In this document: piece by piece, positions 19,213-28,117 of the stretch
How the letters are laid out: every line of letters starts with the position of its first letter
How positions within the stretch are numbered: the first letter of the stretch is position 1
Notes under the pieces: model-generated
The model's input: only the letters and a program-made list of their open reading frames with translations
The model's database searches: none
What the model was told of the DNA's origin: nothing
Program-made: the position numbers and the translations under genes
DNA from: Exiguobacterium sp. Helios
GTDB lineage: Bacteria; Bacillota; Bacilli; Exiguobacteriales; Exiguobacteriaceae
Assembly (NCBI RefSeq): GCF_014524545.1
Contig: NZ_CP053557.1
Coordinates: 124,001 to 188,000, forward strand
Direction: 5' to 3'
Length of the DNA stretch: 64,000 nucleotides

Positions 19213-19252
19213 GCGTCTGCTTTCCTTTCATTTGGAAAGCAGACGTTTTTTT
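19213..19252 (+). terminator. Intrinsic terminator after the cupin gene
   Basis: CGTCTGCTTTCC and GGAAAGCAGACG form a perfect 12-base stem followed by seven T residues. Confidence 0.95.
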
Positions 19253-19305
19253 CTGTCACATCAGTGGTAAACCCTACTATTGTGCTTTTTAAAGGAGGAA
19301 CTGAG

Positions 19306-20196
19306 ATGAATGAGACAGAACGGACCGTCATACTGGCGGCACTGAAACAAAAGACCGTAACACTTCCGGATCAGACGCATGTTCGTGCACTTGGCCAAGG
19401 GACATGGCGTATGGGAGAAGACCAAAGTAAGCGTCAGGCTGAAATCGAAGCCTTGCATGTCGGACTCGACAGCGGGATGGAATTGATTGATACGGCTGAA
19501 ATGTACGGAGAAGGCGCTTCTGAAAAGCTGATTCGAGAAGTGCTGAAAGAACGACGTGATGAAGTGTTCCTCGTCTCAAAAGTTTACCCGCATAATGCCG
19601 GCGGCGAAAAACTGCGTGCAGCATGTGAACAGACACTTGAAAATCTTGGTACTGATTACTTGGATCTTTATCTATTGCACTGGCGCGGCAGCATCCCGCT
19701 TCAGGAAACGGTCGACGGCCTCGAGCAATTAAAAGCAGAAGGTAAAATCCGCCGGTGGGGTGTCTCAAACTTTGATGTCAAAGATATGAAAGAACTCCTC
19801 GCTCTTGATAAAGGCGATCAATGCGCCGTCAACCAGGTGCTGTACCATCTCGGTTCGCGTGGTATCGAGTATGAATTGATTCCGCTCTTAAAACAACACG
19901 GCATTCCGGTCATGGCCTATTGCCCACTCGCAGAAGGCGGCAGCTTACGGGAGCAGTTGCTGGATCATCCGACCGTCGAACGTCTTGCGGAAGAACATGG
20001 CGTCAAACCGGCACAAATTCTACTGGCCTGGGCGATTCGTAGCGGTGACGTCATCGCCATCCCGAAAGCCGGGCAGGCACAACACGTGGAAGAAAACGGG
20101 AAAGCCGCGTTAGTCGAGTTAACCGACGAAGAATATACAGCACTCGATGAAGCATTCCCGGCACCAACTAAAAAAGAAGCACTTGATATCGTCTAA
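19306..20196 (+). CDS. Aldo/keto reductase
   Basis: A 296-residue NADPH-dependent TIM-barrel oxidoreductase. Catalytic tetrad residues are visible: Asp and Tyr in DTAEMYGEG, Lys in VSKVYP, and His in LYLLHW. The phosphate-binding [14 protein letters not shown] segment lies near the C-terminus. It reduces aldehydes or ketones; substrate not predictable. AAAGGAGG selects the ATG at 19306 from a longer frame. A second aldo/keto reductase follows after 16 bases, so the two form an operon, probably for carbonyl detoxification. Confidence 0.93.
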   Translation: MNETERTVILAALKQKTVTLPDQTHVRALGQGTWRMGEDQSKRQAEIEALHVGLDSGMELIDTAEMYGEGASEKLIREVLKERRDEVFLVSKVYPHNAGGEKLRAACEQTLENLGTDYLDLYLLHWRGSIPLQETVDGLEQLKAEGKIRRWGVSNFDVKDMKELLALDKGDQCAVNQVLYHLGSRGIEYELIPLLKQHGIPVMAYCPLAEGGSLREQLLDHPTVERLAEEHGVKPAQILLAWAIRSGDVIAIPKAGQAQHVEENGKAALVELTDEEYTALDEAFPAPTKKEALDIV

Positions 20197-20212
20197 GGAG
20201 GAATCATCAGTC

Positions 20213-21145
20213 ATGAACAAATCAGTCAAACTCGGAAAATCCAATTTAACAGTCAACCCTATCGGTCTTGGAACGAATGCCGTCGGTGGACACAACCTCT
20301 ATCCGAACCTCGATGAGCAGGCCGGTCGTGATCTTGTCCGCGTCGCTTTGATGAATGGCATTAATTTCCTCGATACAGCCTATATTTATGGTCCGGAACG
20401 TTCGGAAGAATTGGTTGGTGAAGTGTGGAGTGAAACCGTGGAACGTGAAGAAGTCATTCTCGCGACAAAAGGAGCCCACCAACTAGTTGACGGAAAAGTC
20501 GTCATGAACAACTCACCCGATTTTTTAAAACAAGCGGTCGAAGACAGTCTGAAACGTTTGCGGACAGATTATATCGATCTGTATTACATTCATTTTCCAG
20601 ACGAGACGACACCAAAAGACGAAGCCGTCGCAGCGCTTGCTGAGCTGAAAGCAGAAGGTAAAATCCGGGCAATCGGTGTCTCGAACTTCTCACTCGAACA
20701 ATTAAAGGAAGCGAATAAAGACGGTCACGTCGACGTTTATCAAGGAGAATACAATCTCTTTAAACGCGATGCCGAAAAAGAGATTTTACCGTACATCCGC
20801 GAACACGGCATTTCATTCGTACCGTACTTCCCGCTTGCTGCCGGTCTGCTTGCCGGAAAATACGATGCCGAAACGAAATTTGATGATCTTCGGAAAAACG
20901 ATCCACTGTTCCAGGAGGATGTCTTTAAAGATAATCTGGCAAAAGTCGACTTGTTGCGTCCGATTGCAGAAGCAAAAGATGCCGAAGTCGCGCATATCGT
21001 CCTCGCCTGGTATTTGGCACAGGACGGCATCGATGCCATCATTCCGGGGGCGAAACGGGCCGAACAGGTTACGGATACAATCCGGACACTCGATGTCGAA
21101 TTAACGGAAGACGAAATTCGTCAAATCGATCAAATCTTCAGCTGA
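20213..21145 (+). CDS. Aldo/keto reductase, second of pair
   Basis: A 310-residue aldo/keto reductase of a different subgroup from its neighbour, so this is not a recent duplication. Tetrad residues are Asp and Tyr in [11 protein letters not shown], Lys in ATKGAH, and His in LYYIHFPD. The C-terminus has [16 protein letters not shown] for the cofactor phosphate. TAAGGAGG just before the ATG overlaps the stop of the upstream gene, which implies coupled translation. The longer open frame overlaps that gene and is rejected. Confidence 0.93.
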   Translation: MNKSVKLGKSNLTVNPIGLGTNAVGGHNLYPNLDEQAGRDLVRVALMNGINFLDTAYIYGPERSEELVGEVWSETVEREEVILATKGAHQLVDGKVVMNNSPDFLKQAVEDSLKRLRTDYIDLYYIHFPDETTPKDEAVAALAELKAEGKIRAIGVSNFSLEQLKEANKDGHVDVYQGEYNLFKRDAEKEILPYIREHGISFVPYFPLAAGLLAGKYDAETKFDDLRKNDPLFQEDVFKDNLAKVDLLRPIAEAKDAEVAHIVLAWYLAQDGIDAIIPGAKRAEQVTDTIRTLDVELTEDEIRQIDQIFS

Positions 21146-21151
21146 GACCAA

Positions 21152-21184
21152 AACACCACGCCAGGAGGACTTGGCGTGGTGTTG
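21152..21184 (+). terminator. Hairpin, probable terminator, after the aldo/keto reductase operon
   Basis: AACACCACGCCA and TGGCGTGGTGTT form a near-perfect 12-base stem. The following T run is broken (GCTTTG), so efficiency is uncertain. Confidence 0.6.
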
Positions 21185-21250
21185 CTTTGAGCAGATTAAG
21201 CGAAAATCTTCGGCAAGGTCCGTATGATAAAGAAACAGGAGGCGATTCAT

Positions 21251-21697
21251 ATGAAACATCATTTTCACCTGACAGCAGACTGGCCTGGCAACCGCAACGA
21301 CGTCGGACAAATCGAAACCGGCGAATTAAAAACCAAGATTTCAATTCCGGACGCAATGGACGGTCCCGGTGTCGGTACCAATCCGGACGAGATGTTACTT
21401 GGCGCAGCAGCAACCTGTTACATCATTACACTTGCTGCCATGCTGGAACGGAACAACATTCCGAAAGTGTCACTGACGATGGAATCGGAAGGAATCGTTG
21501 ACGTCACGAATGGTGTCTTCACGTATGATGCGATCATTCACCGCCCGACACTGATTCTGCCGGCAGAGACCACCGAAGCGAACTTGATAAAAGCACGCCG
21601 TCTGGCTGAAAAAGCAGAAGGATCGTGTATGATTACGCGCGCACTGGCCGGTAATGTGAAGGTTTCGTTAGAGGCGGTCGTGGAGTTGGAAGGCTGA
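21251..21697 (+). CDS. OsmC/Ohr family protein
   Basis: A 148-residue OsmC-like protein. Two redox cysteines in the right positions are seen: Cys in GAAATCYIITLAAML and Cys in AEGSCMITRAL. Members reduce organic hydroperoxides or other small thiol-reactive molecules using dithiols. AGGAGGCGATTCAT sets the ATG at 21251. It sits after two aldo/keto reductases but behind a hairpin, so a separate transcript is likely. Fits the local redox-defence theme. Confidence 0.9.
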   Translation: MKHHFHLTADWPGNRNDVGQIETGELKTKISIPDAMDGPGVGTNPDEMLLGAAATCYIITLAAMLERNNIPKVSLTMESEGIVDVTNGVFTYDAIIHRPTLILPAETTEANLIKARRLAEKAEGSCMITRALAGNVKVSLEAVVELEG

Positions 21698-21728
21698 GGA
21701 TTCTTTTCGATGTATGCTGATACAGTAC

Positions 21729-21767
21729 GACTTCATTTCTTTATTGAAATGAGGTCTTTTATTTTTG
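21729..21767 (+). terminator. Intrinsic terminator after the OsmC gene
   Basis: GACTTCATTTC and GAAATGAGGTC pair around TTTATT with one G:U-type step, followed by a T-rich tract. Confidence 0.85.
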
Positions 21768-21841
21768 ATTAGATTCTTGCTGCACAATTTTCAGTTCCTT
21801 CGTATACTGAACTTAGTTTGGAATTTATTGGAGGTCATCAG

Positions 21842-24800
21842 ATGTCATCGTTTCAAGAAAAATTACGCAGTCAAAATACTGAATCTCATCCTTTTGAAAA
21901 AAGCTCTCCGATTCAACCGGCAGATTATACCGCCGAATTACTAACACACTTAAATGAACTCTTCTATAAATCGATTGTTGAACTTCAACACAATCAACTG
22001 ACCGGGGAAATGATTGAAACCACAAACCGTTGGCTCTCTGCATTAGATGAACCGCTTTTGGCTACGCCCTTGCATCGTGAATTAATATCTTCTACTGCGA
22101 CACCTGTACATTATGAAAAATCATTAAGAGCTTGGGATTTAATTGCACCGGGACAGGAAAATCAGGAAAAACTGTTACATCACTTGATTGATGAATTATC
22201 AACAGCCCAATCTGCCGACTGGATGGTCAGCTTTACACGCCATTCCGGAATTCAAACACTCGTCCCTTCATTTCAAGAAGCGGAACGGATCAATAAACCG
22301 ATTCGTATCTTAACTTCATTTTATATGAACATTACGGAAGCCAAAGCATTACGTACCCTGATGCAGTTTAAAAATATCGAGATTAAAATTTACGAACCGA
22401 TCAAAAAAAATCAGGCTTTCCATCCAAAAGCTTATTTATTTACGCGGGAAACTAATTTACATAGTGCGATTATCGGTTCATCCAATTTATCAAAGTCTGC
22501 TTTAACCAACGGACTGGAGTGGAATGTTCGAATTCCCCATTCTCCTCTCACGTCTTTAGTTTCTCAAGCGCAAACTCTGTTTAATAATCTTTGGAACAGT
22601 AACGAAGCCATTCCCTGCACCTCAGCAATTTTAGATCAATATGAACAACACCATTTAGACGCTCCGAAAATCAAACAGTTTATCGTCAATGACCGCGTTG
22701 CAGAGCCTCCTGTTGAATACGAAGTAATTCAGCCAAATGAGATGCAGCTTCCGGCTTTGGAACAATTACACCGTTTACGGTTAAAGCAACAAACAAAAGC
22801 CATGGTCATTGCAGCAACGGGAACAGGAAAAACTTATTTGGCTGCCTTTGATGTGAAACAGTTTGATGCCAAACGTGTTCTATTCGTTGCCCATCGTGGA
22901 AAACTGTTATCTCAAGCTGAAGAAACATTCAAAAAGATTTTCACAGATGGCGATGCTACTTTTGGTCGTTATCAAGCAAATCAAAAAGATCTTGATAAAC
23001 AATTTATCTTTGCGACCATTCAAACGTTTTCAAAAGAAATTCATTTGGAACAATTCGATCCAAACACTTTTGATTACATCATCATCGATGAGTTTCACCA
23101 TGCTGCTTCCGAGTCTTACCAAAAAATCCTCAACTACTTTACATCGCAATTTTTACTCGGCATTACAGCAACACCGGAACGAATGGACGGATTAAATATC
23201 TTTAAGTTAGTGGACCACAATATTGCATACGAAATTCGATTGTACGATGCATTGGCCCAAGACTTATTAACACCGTTCCATTACTTTGGTATTCAAGATG
23301 ATGAAGCGATTGATTATGAAGCCATTCCACAAAAAAACGGTTTATACATTGAAAAAGATTTAGTGGAAGCACTCGAACGTTCATCTCGAACAGAGTATAT
23401 TCTTGAGATGATGACTAAGTTTGGTCACAGCGGCGCAAATCAAGTCGGTCTCGGCTTTTGTGTCAATATTGATCATGCCGAATACATGGCTGCTGAGTTT
23501 AACAAGCACCAAATCGAGTCACTGGCTATCACAAGTAAACAAACGGAAGCAGAACGGGAACACGCCATTCAACGGCTGGAAGATGACCGGGATCCGCTAT
23601 CGTTTATCTTTACCGTTGATCTTTTCAATGAAGGTGTCGATATCCCTAAAATCAACGTCATGCTGTTTTTACGTCCTACGGAATCGCCGACGATTTTTAT
23701 CCAGCAACTCGGTCGCGGTTTGCGTAAACATGAATCTAAAGAATACGTTACGATTTTAGACTTCATCGGCAACAGCCAACGCGCTTTTGTCGCACCACTT
23801 GTCTTATCCGGTCAGCAATCTTTCCATTCCATCGACCGTTATCATGTCGCCAATGCGGTTCAAAACCATTTCCCGATTTTGCCTGAAGGTTCCTTGGCGA
23901 TTTTGGATCGTGTGACAGAGACCTTCATCATTGAACAAATGAAAAAAATCGAGTTCTCAGCCAGTAAACAGTTACGCGAAAGTTATCAGCGGCTTATGAC
24001 AATGATCGGCGACACACCATCATTAAACGATTTGGTCACGCATCCGGACGCACCGGCAATCGAAACCATTATTCAGCAGTGGAAAAGTGTCCTGCGATTA
24101 AAACAACTGGAAAAAGTAGCGACCGATGAAGAAGTGGCTTTATTGCTTAATCCGGATACACGACGTGTTCTTCAACATATCGAAAGTTGGTTCCCGATCC
24201 GCGAACCGTTCAGCTTGTTGATGATTCAATTACTATTCAACCAACAAACCATTTCAGCTGATGATGTCATTCAATCGACAGCAATCCGTTTTGCCGTTTC
24301 AGCGGAAGCCTTAACACATCGTTTGCCTTTGATTCAGCATTTGTTTAATCGCTGGTCTACTTCTTTAAAACACGATCGGATTATTTTGCTCGTTGAATCT
24401 GCCACTAGTGAATATGCCTTCTCGGAAGAGATGACCCGGGTTTTAGCATCGTCACCAGAGTTAGTCGACTATTTGCAGGAGTTGATCCAGGCAGGCCTCC
24501 ACTCATTTGAGCAACTTTCCGGAGGCGAAAACTGGTTGACTAGCTCTCAATCGCTGATTTCGAGAATGACATACAGTCGTTCTGTCATCCAACGATTATT
24601 ACAATCTCCAAGCCAGGAAGGTTCATGGCGTGAAGGAGTCGCACAAGCCGGAGACGATTATGTATTATTCGTGAATTTACACAAAAATGAATCGATTGAA
24701 GATCAGTTGAATTATCAAGACTACTTTATTGATAAAGACCATTTCCACTGGCAATCGCAAAGTATCGCTACAGCAACCGGAAAATCTGGTGAACTCTACC

Positions 24801-25000
24801 GCCACCACGAAGCACGCGGAATCAAAATTCATCTCTTTATTCGAAAAGCTGAAAAGGAGCAAGGTCGTTCCCTGCCCTTTACGTACTTCGGTGAACTGAT
24901 TCACAAAAGCAGTCACGGATCAAAACCGATTAATGTGGAGTGGATTTTAAAAGAACCTCTAACAAGCGAAGAATTTATTTCGTGGAAAAAGCTTTCATGA
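21842..25000 (+). CDS. PLD-like nuclease / SF2 helicase / DUF3427 fusion protein
   Basis: A 1052-residue protein of three parts. Residues about 90-260 form a phospholipase-D-like nuclease with HPKAYLF near 194 and GSSNLS near 212, the HxK half-site. Residues about 300-640 are an SF2 translocase: ATGTGKT near 325, DEFHH near 416, GITATPER, and QLGRGLRKHE (motif VI). The remainder fits the DUF3427 C-terminal region. Such proteins are thought to act on DNA, in repair or phage defence; this is inference. TTGGAGG selects 21842. Codon use is visibly more A/T-rich than the neighbours, suggesting transfer. Its last 26 bases overlap a convergent Nudix gene. Confidence 0.88.
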   Translation: MSSFQEKLRSQNTESHPFEKSSPIQPADYTAELLTHLNELFYKSIVELQHNQLTGEMIETTNRWLSALDEPLLATPLHRELISSTATPVHYEKSLRAWDLIAPGQENQEKLLHHLIDELSTAQSADWMVSFTRHSGIQTLVPSFQEAERINKPIRILTSFYMNITEAKALRTLMQFKNIEIKIYEPIKKNQAFHPKAYLFTRETNLHSAIIGSSNLSKSALTNGLEWNVRIPHSPLTSLVSQAQTLFNNLWNSNEAIPCTSAILDQYEQHHLDAPKIKQFIVNDRVAEPPVEYEVIQPNEMQLPALEQLHRLRLKQQTKAMVIAATGTGKTYLAAFDVKQFDAKRVLFVAHRGKLLSQAEETFKKIFTDGDATFGRYQANQKDLDKQFIFATIQTFSKEIHLEQFDPNTFDYIIIDEFHHAASESYQKILNYFTSQFLLGITATPERMDGLNIFKLVDHNIAYEIRLYDALAQDLLTPFHYFGIQDDEAIDYEAIPQKNGLYIEKDLVEALERSSRTEYILEMMTKFGHSGANQVGLGFCVNIDHAEYMAAEFNKHQIESLAITSKQTEAEREHAIQRLEDDRDPLSFIFTVDLFNEGVDIPKINVMLFLRPTESPTIFIQQLGRGLRKHESKEYVTILDFIGNSQRAFVAPLVLSGQQSFHSIDRYHVANAVQNHFPILPEGSLAILDRVTETFIIEQMKKIEFSASKQLRESYQRLMTMIGDTPSLNDLVTHPDAPAIETIIQQWKSVLRLKQLEKVATDEEVALLLNPDTRRVLQHIESWFPIREPFSLLMIQLLFNQQTISADDVIQSTAIRFAVSAEALTHRLPLIQHLFNRWSTSLKHDRIILLVESATSEYAFSEEMTRVLASSPELVDYLQELIQAGLHSFEQLSGGENWLTSSQSLISRMTYSRSVIQRLLQSPSQEGSWREGVAQAGDDYVLFVNLHKNESIEDQLNYQDYFIDKDHFHWQSQSIATATGKSGELYRHHEARGIKIHLFIRKAEKEQGRSLPFTYFGELIHKSSHGSKPINVEWILKEPLTSEEFISWKKLS

Positions 25001-25382
25001 TTTTTTGAACAGCTGGAATGTCTGCCGGAGCCCAGTCTAAAGAATCTAACTGTTTGACGGGTACCCATCGTAATTCGGCATGTTCCAGTGCTTGAGGTTC
25101 ACCTGATACAATCGTTGATTGAAAAGTCGATAACTCAACAATTACTTTGTCGTATTCATGTCGTGTCGTTTCGATGTGATTACCTACTTGAATCGTACAA
25201 TTTAACTCTTCCTGAATTTCGCGGCGGAGAGACTCTTCCGGACGTTCACCCAGTTCGATTTTCCCGCCCGGAAACTCCCATAAGTTTGGTAATGACATGA
25301 CAGGACTGCGAAGAGCACACAGAATTTCGTTTTTTGAATTAGTAACTACTGCACCTACAACGGAAATTGTCTTTTTTGACAT
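24975..25382 (-). CDS. MutT/Nudix (deoxy)nucleoside triphosphate pyrophosphohydrolase
   Basis: A 135-residue Nudix protein with an intact Nudix box GKIELGERPEESLRREIQEE. The N-terminal SVVGAVVTNSKNEILCALRS and PNLWEFPGG resemble NudG/MutT enzymes that remove modified CTP or 8-oxo-dGTP. AGAGG places the start at 25382, not 25406. It converges on and overlaps the helicase-nuclease gene by 26 bases at the 3' ends. From memory, similar helicase/DUF3427 genes often lie next to or are fused with such Nudix enzymes, so a functional link is plausible but not shown. Confidence 0.9.
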   Translation of the reverse strand: MSKKTISVVGAVVTNSKNEILCALRSPVMSLPNLWEFPGGKIELGERPEESLRREIQEELNCTIQVGNHIETTRHEYDKVIVELSTFQSTIVSGEPQALEHAELRWVPVKQLDSLDWAPADIPAVQKIMKAFSTK

Positions 25383-25459
25383 GCTATTCATCCTCTCTTT
25401 AGTCAATCATTTATGTTTATCCTAAACTACGACTCATGAAAAAGGATCACTTCTTTCAT

Positions 25460-25590
25460 GCGACTCCTACAGGAAAAAGCGCAGGAATCTGCGCTGTCAG
25501 AGACAAATAAGACCCGATGCTCGATTCCATGGAATTGAGCATTCTGGCTTATGTCTCGCCTGAGGAAAGCGCATGGAAAAGAGGTGACTC
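25460..25590. repeat. Intergenic palindromic repeat element
   Basis: A composite palindromic stretch in the largest gap of this part of the window. It opens GCGACTCCTACAGGAAAAAG and ends GAAAAGAGGTGACTC. Inside are a perfect hairpin at 25478-25495 (AGCGCAG/CTGCGCT) and a 58-base imperfect inverted repeat at 25500-25557 centred on ATGG. The layout recalls the short palindromic intergenic repeats common in Bacillus genomes. It has no coding frame of its own. Only one copy is seen here. Confidence 0.5.
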
Positions 25591-25604
25591 TTTTTTTACA
25601 AAAG

Positions 25605-25702
25605 TTATCCACACCAACAGCTATTTGCCTCAATCATTTTTTATTCAAATTATCCACATGTGGATAACTTTCCATATGCTATACTTTTACTACTTATCCA
25701 CA
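25605..25702. promoter_or_regulatory. Cluster of four perfect DnaA boxes
   Basis: TTATCCACA is found at 25605-25613, 25650-25658 and 25694-25702 on the plus strand and at 25659-25667 on the minus strand, all exact. The middle two form a perfect 18-base palindrome. A TATACT -10-like hexamer at 25680-25685 lies between boxes, 38 bases before the methyltransferase start, so bound DnaA would sit over the promoter. Four exact 9-mers in 98 bases are far more than chance. Function as a DnaA-titrating or DnaA-responsive site is inference. Confidence 0.75.
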
Positions 25703-25722
25703 ATTAGAAATGAGGAAATCGT

Positions 25723-26910
25723 GTGCCACGTGAAATTTATCCGGTTGTCGTTAAAACGACAGCCCTTGAACAAATTAAAGACGGACAACCGCTTCTGTAT
25801 AAAGAACTGTTCCAAAAAACCAACCATCTTAAAGAAGCCGGTGCCTTGCTCCGGTTGACAACAGAAGATAAAGAATACCTTGCAACCGGTTATTTTGGCA
25901 AGCAGGAAAAAGGGATCGGTTGGTTACTGACGACTGATGAACTGCAAGACATCGACGAAACCTTCTTCAAAGAAAAAATCGAGGCTGCCCTCGATCGTCG
26001 AAATGATTTTTTTGAGAATGATTTAATTGATACGTTCCGTGTGTTCAACGGTTCAGGAGACGGAATCGGCGGTCTGACGATCGATTGTTTTGATCACCAT
26101 TATCTGATTACGTTTGAAAACGAAGGTATCTACTCGTTTAAAGCCGATATCGTATCGGCGCTCGAATCACTTATCCATTTTAAGAGCATTTATGAAAAAC
26201 GGGCTTTCCAGATTGATGGACAACCGGTCAAAGGTGACGATTTCTTAGCCGGTGAACGCGGTGATTTCCCGGAAGTCTTGCAGGAAAACGGAATCCCTCT
26301 GCTGTATCATCTCGATGCCGGCATGCGCACCGGTCTTGATATTCAGCAGCGTGAACTCCGTTCCGTCGTCAAACAACATGCTGCAGACCGGCGTGTCCTG
26401 AATCTGTTTTCTGACACCGGTACGTTAACAGCGGCTGCCCTGCTCGGTGGTGCAACCGAGACGACAAGCGTTGATTTTTCAACACGAAGCCGTAACAAGA
26501 CCATCGAACAATTGGAATTGCATCAACTCGATCCCGCAACACAGACCATTCTTGTGCAAGATGCTTTTGACTATATCGATCAAGCCGACAAAAAAACACG
26601 CTTTGATTTCGTCATCGTTCATCCGCCGATTCTTGTCAAAACACAGGCTCGTCATTTCCGGGCTGAGGTCGACTTACCCGCTTTGATTCAACAAACGATC
26701 CACATGACCCATCGTGGCGGTTTATTGCTGATCACGACAGACTGTCCTTTATTTGACCAAGCCCGCTTCATGAAGATGGTCGATCAAGCATTTAAAAAAT
26801 TACGTCAAACATACGAAATCATTTGGGAAAGTACTCCTTTAGAAGACTTCCCGGAACATGCTTCTTTAAAAGAAACAGCTTCAAAATCTGTGTTGGTCCG
26901 TCGTAAATAA
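25723..26910 (+). CDS. Class I SAM-dependent rRNA methyltransferase, RlmI/YwbD-like
   Basis: A 395-residue protein with an N-terminal PUA-like region, a central EEHGLRFxVNLxxxxxTGxFLDQR-equivalent (here GIPLLYHLDAGMRTGLDIQQRE) and a Rossmann methyltransferase domain: VLNLFSDTGTLTAAALLGG is motif I and DFVIVHPP is motif IV. The PP of NPP-type motif IV suggests cytosine or guanine methylation in 23S rRNA. The start is GTG at 25723, with TGAGGA six bases before. Note that the Gly-rich motif I and the PxF motifs deviate (FSDTGT instead of FxYTGG), so activity should be viewed as probable. DnaA boxes precede it. Confidence 0.85.
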   Translation: MPREIYPVVVKTTALEQIKDGQPLLYKELFQKTNHLKEAGALLRLTTEDKEYLATGYFGKQEKGIGWLLTTDELQDIDETFFKEKIEAALDRRNDFFENDLIDTFRVFNGSGDGIGGLTIDCFDHHYLITFENEGIYSFKADIVSALESLIHFKSIYEKRAFQIDGQPVKGDDFLAGERGDFPEVLQENGIPLLYHLDAGMRTGLDIQQRELRSVVKQHAADRRVLNLFSDTGTLTAAALLGGATETTSVDFSTRSRNKTIEQLELHQLDPATQTILVQDAFDYIDQADKKTRFDFVIVHPPILVKTQARHFRAEVDLPALIQQTIHMTHRGGLLLITTDCPLFDQARFMKMVDQAFKKLRQTYEIIWESTPLEDFPEHASLKETASKSVLVRRK

Positions 26911-26926
26911 GCATATGATTCATGAT

Positions 26927-26962
26927 TCTGCTGATGATTTTTTCATCAGCAGATTTTTTTTT
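26927..26962 (+). terminator. Intrinsic terminator after the rRNA methyltransferase gene
   Basis: TCTGCTGATGA and TCATCAGCAGA form a perfect 11-base stem followed by nine T residues. Confidence 0.95.
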
Positions 26963-27024
26963 GGGATTAAAAGGAAAAGTAAAATGAATATCGAATCATT
27001 ATTCTTAGGAAAATGAGCTTCCCT

Positions 27025-28008
27025 TTAAAGGACACTTATCTTTCCGAAATGTGACCGCTGATCAAAGGTTTGATAGGCCGCATTCAATGCATCAAGCTGA
27101 CGCGGCACCTGCTCTTCGATGACAAGATCGATGACTCCATCCGCGACGAGTTGTGCGACTTCCGCCAGATGCTGCTGTTGACGTACCATTTCTTCCTTTT
27201 TCCCTTTCAGTAATGGAAGAGCAACAAAGACGGCTTCGAGCGTCAGTGCTTTACTGTGCATCGGTGTCAAATCCTGTGTCGTCCGGGTGGCGATGGAAAT
27301 AATTTTCCCGCGTTCCTTCGCAAGGATGAACGACTCCTGCAAATGATCTCCGCCGACGGTATCAACGATGACATCGAATCCATCATGACCGAGACGCGCT
27401 AATAATTGTTCGGCTGATTCATCCCGGTACCGGTGCGGACGAATACCGTGTTGTTCTAACCACGTTGCTTTCTCATCATTTGAAGCACTCGCTGTCACGT
27501 CACATCCATAATGTTTAGCCAGTTGTCCGACAAGGTGTCCGACTCCACCCGTTCCACCTGCTACATATAAGCGCATCCCCTGATGAACAGCTGCCCGTTC
27601 CTTCAACACTTCCATCGCTGTCAGACTGATGACCGGCAGACAACCTGCTGTTGCAATATCCAGATTCTCTGGTCTGAGTACGGCCATCTTTTCAGGAACC
27701 AACATCTGCTCCGCCAGTGCCCCGGACCGGTTACCGAGTCCGCCGCCAAATGCGATGACGTGATCGCCGATAGAAAAAGACGTCACACTCTCTCCGATTT
27801 CAATGATTTTCCCCGTAACATCTCCCTGGAGAATTCCAGTTGCAGGAGCTGCCGCCACATGACCAAAAAACATTTTTGTGTCCAGTGGATTCAGGCTCGT
27901 ACCTTCCACTTTAATCTTCAAATCATAGTTCCCCATTTGTTCGAGTGTGACGTCTTTTTCTGTTAGTGCAGCGTCTTTTCCATACTGTTCTACCACATAG
28001 GCTTTCAT
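27025..28008 (-). CDS. Zinc-independent MDR oxidoreductase (quinone reductase-like)
   Basis: A 327-residue medium-chain reductase with the quinone-oxidoreductase layout: N-terminal MKAYVVEQYGKDAAL, GTSLNPLDTKM substrate loop, and the NADPH fold beginning LYVAGGTGGVGHLVGQLAKHYG. The zinc-ligand cysteines of alcohol dehydrogenases are absent. It probably reduces quinones or enones with NADPH. AAGGGGGA precedes the ATG. It is divergent from pepT and has no partner gene. It is a paralogue type different from the AcuI-like enzyme at 11373-12356. Confidence 0.88.
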   Translation of the reverse strand: MKAYVVEQYGKDAALTEKDVTLEQMGNYDLKIKVEGTSLNPLDTKMFFGHVAAAPATGILQGDVTGKIIEIGESVTSFSIGDHVIAFGGGLGNRSGALAEQMLVPEKMAVLRPENLDIATAGCLPVISLTAMEVLKERAAVHQGMRLYVAGGTGGVGHLVGQLAKHYGCDVTASASNDEKATWLEQHGIRPHRYRDESAEQLLARLGHDGFDVIVDTVGGDHLQESFILAKERGKIISIATRTTQDLTPMHSKALTLEAVFVALPLLKGKKEEMVRQQQHLAEVAQLVADGVIDLVIEEQVPRQLDALNAAYQTFDQRSHFGKISVL

Positions 28009-28117
28009 AAAAAATCCCCCTTTTTTTTCAAATCAGCTTATCCTGTTTCAGAATACTCTAACATTCCTACTTCGTGCTATGATGAAGCTACCTTAACTCA
28101 GAAAGGACGTTTTTTCT

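Noticed and set aside
19328-19768. A 146-codon antisense frame in the first aldo/keto reductase
   Set aside because: The sense protein has the full catalytic tetrad; the antisense frame is a shadow.
25605-25702. Possible plasmid or phage origin at the second box cluster
   Set aside because: Flanking genes are chromosomal housekeeping types, with no Rep protein or iterons other than the boxes.
25517-25858. A 113-codon frame running through the palindromic repeat into the methyltransferase gene
   Set aside because: It crosses DnaA boxes and reads the methyltransferase in another frame; no ribosome site.
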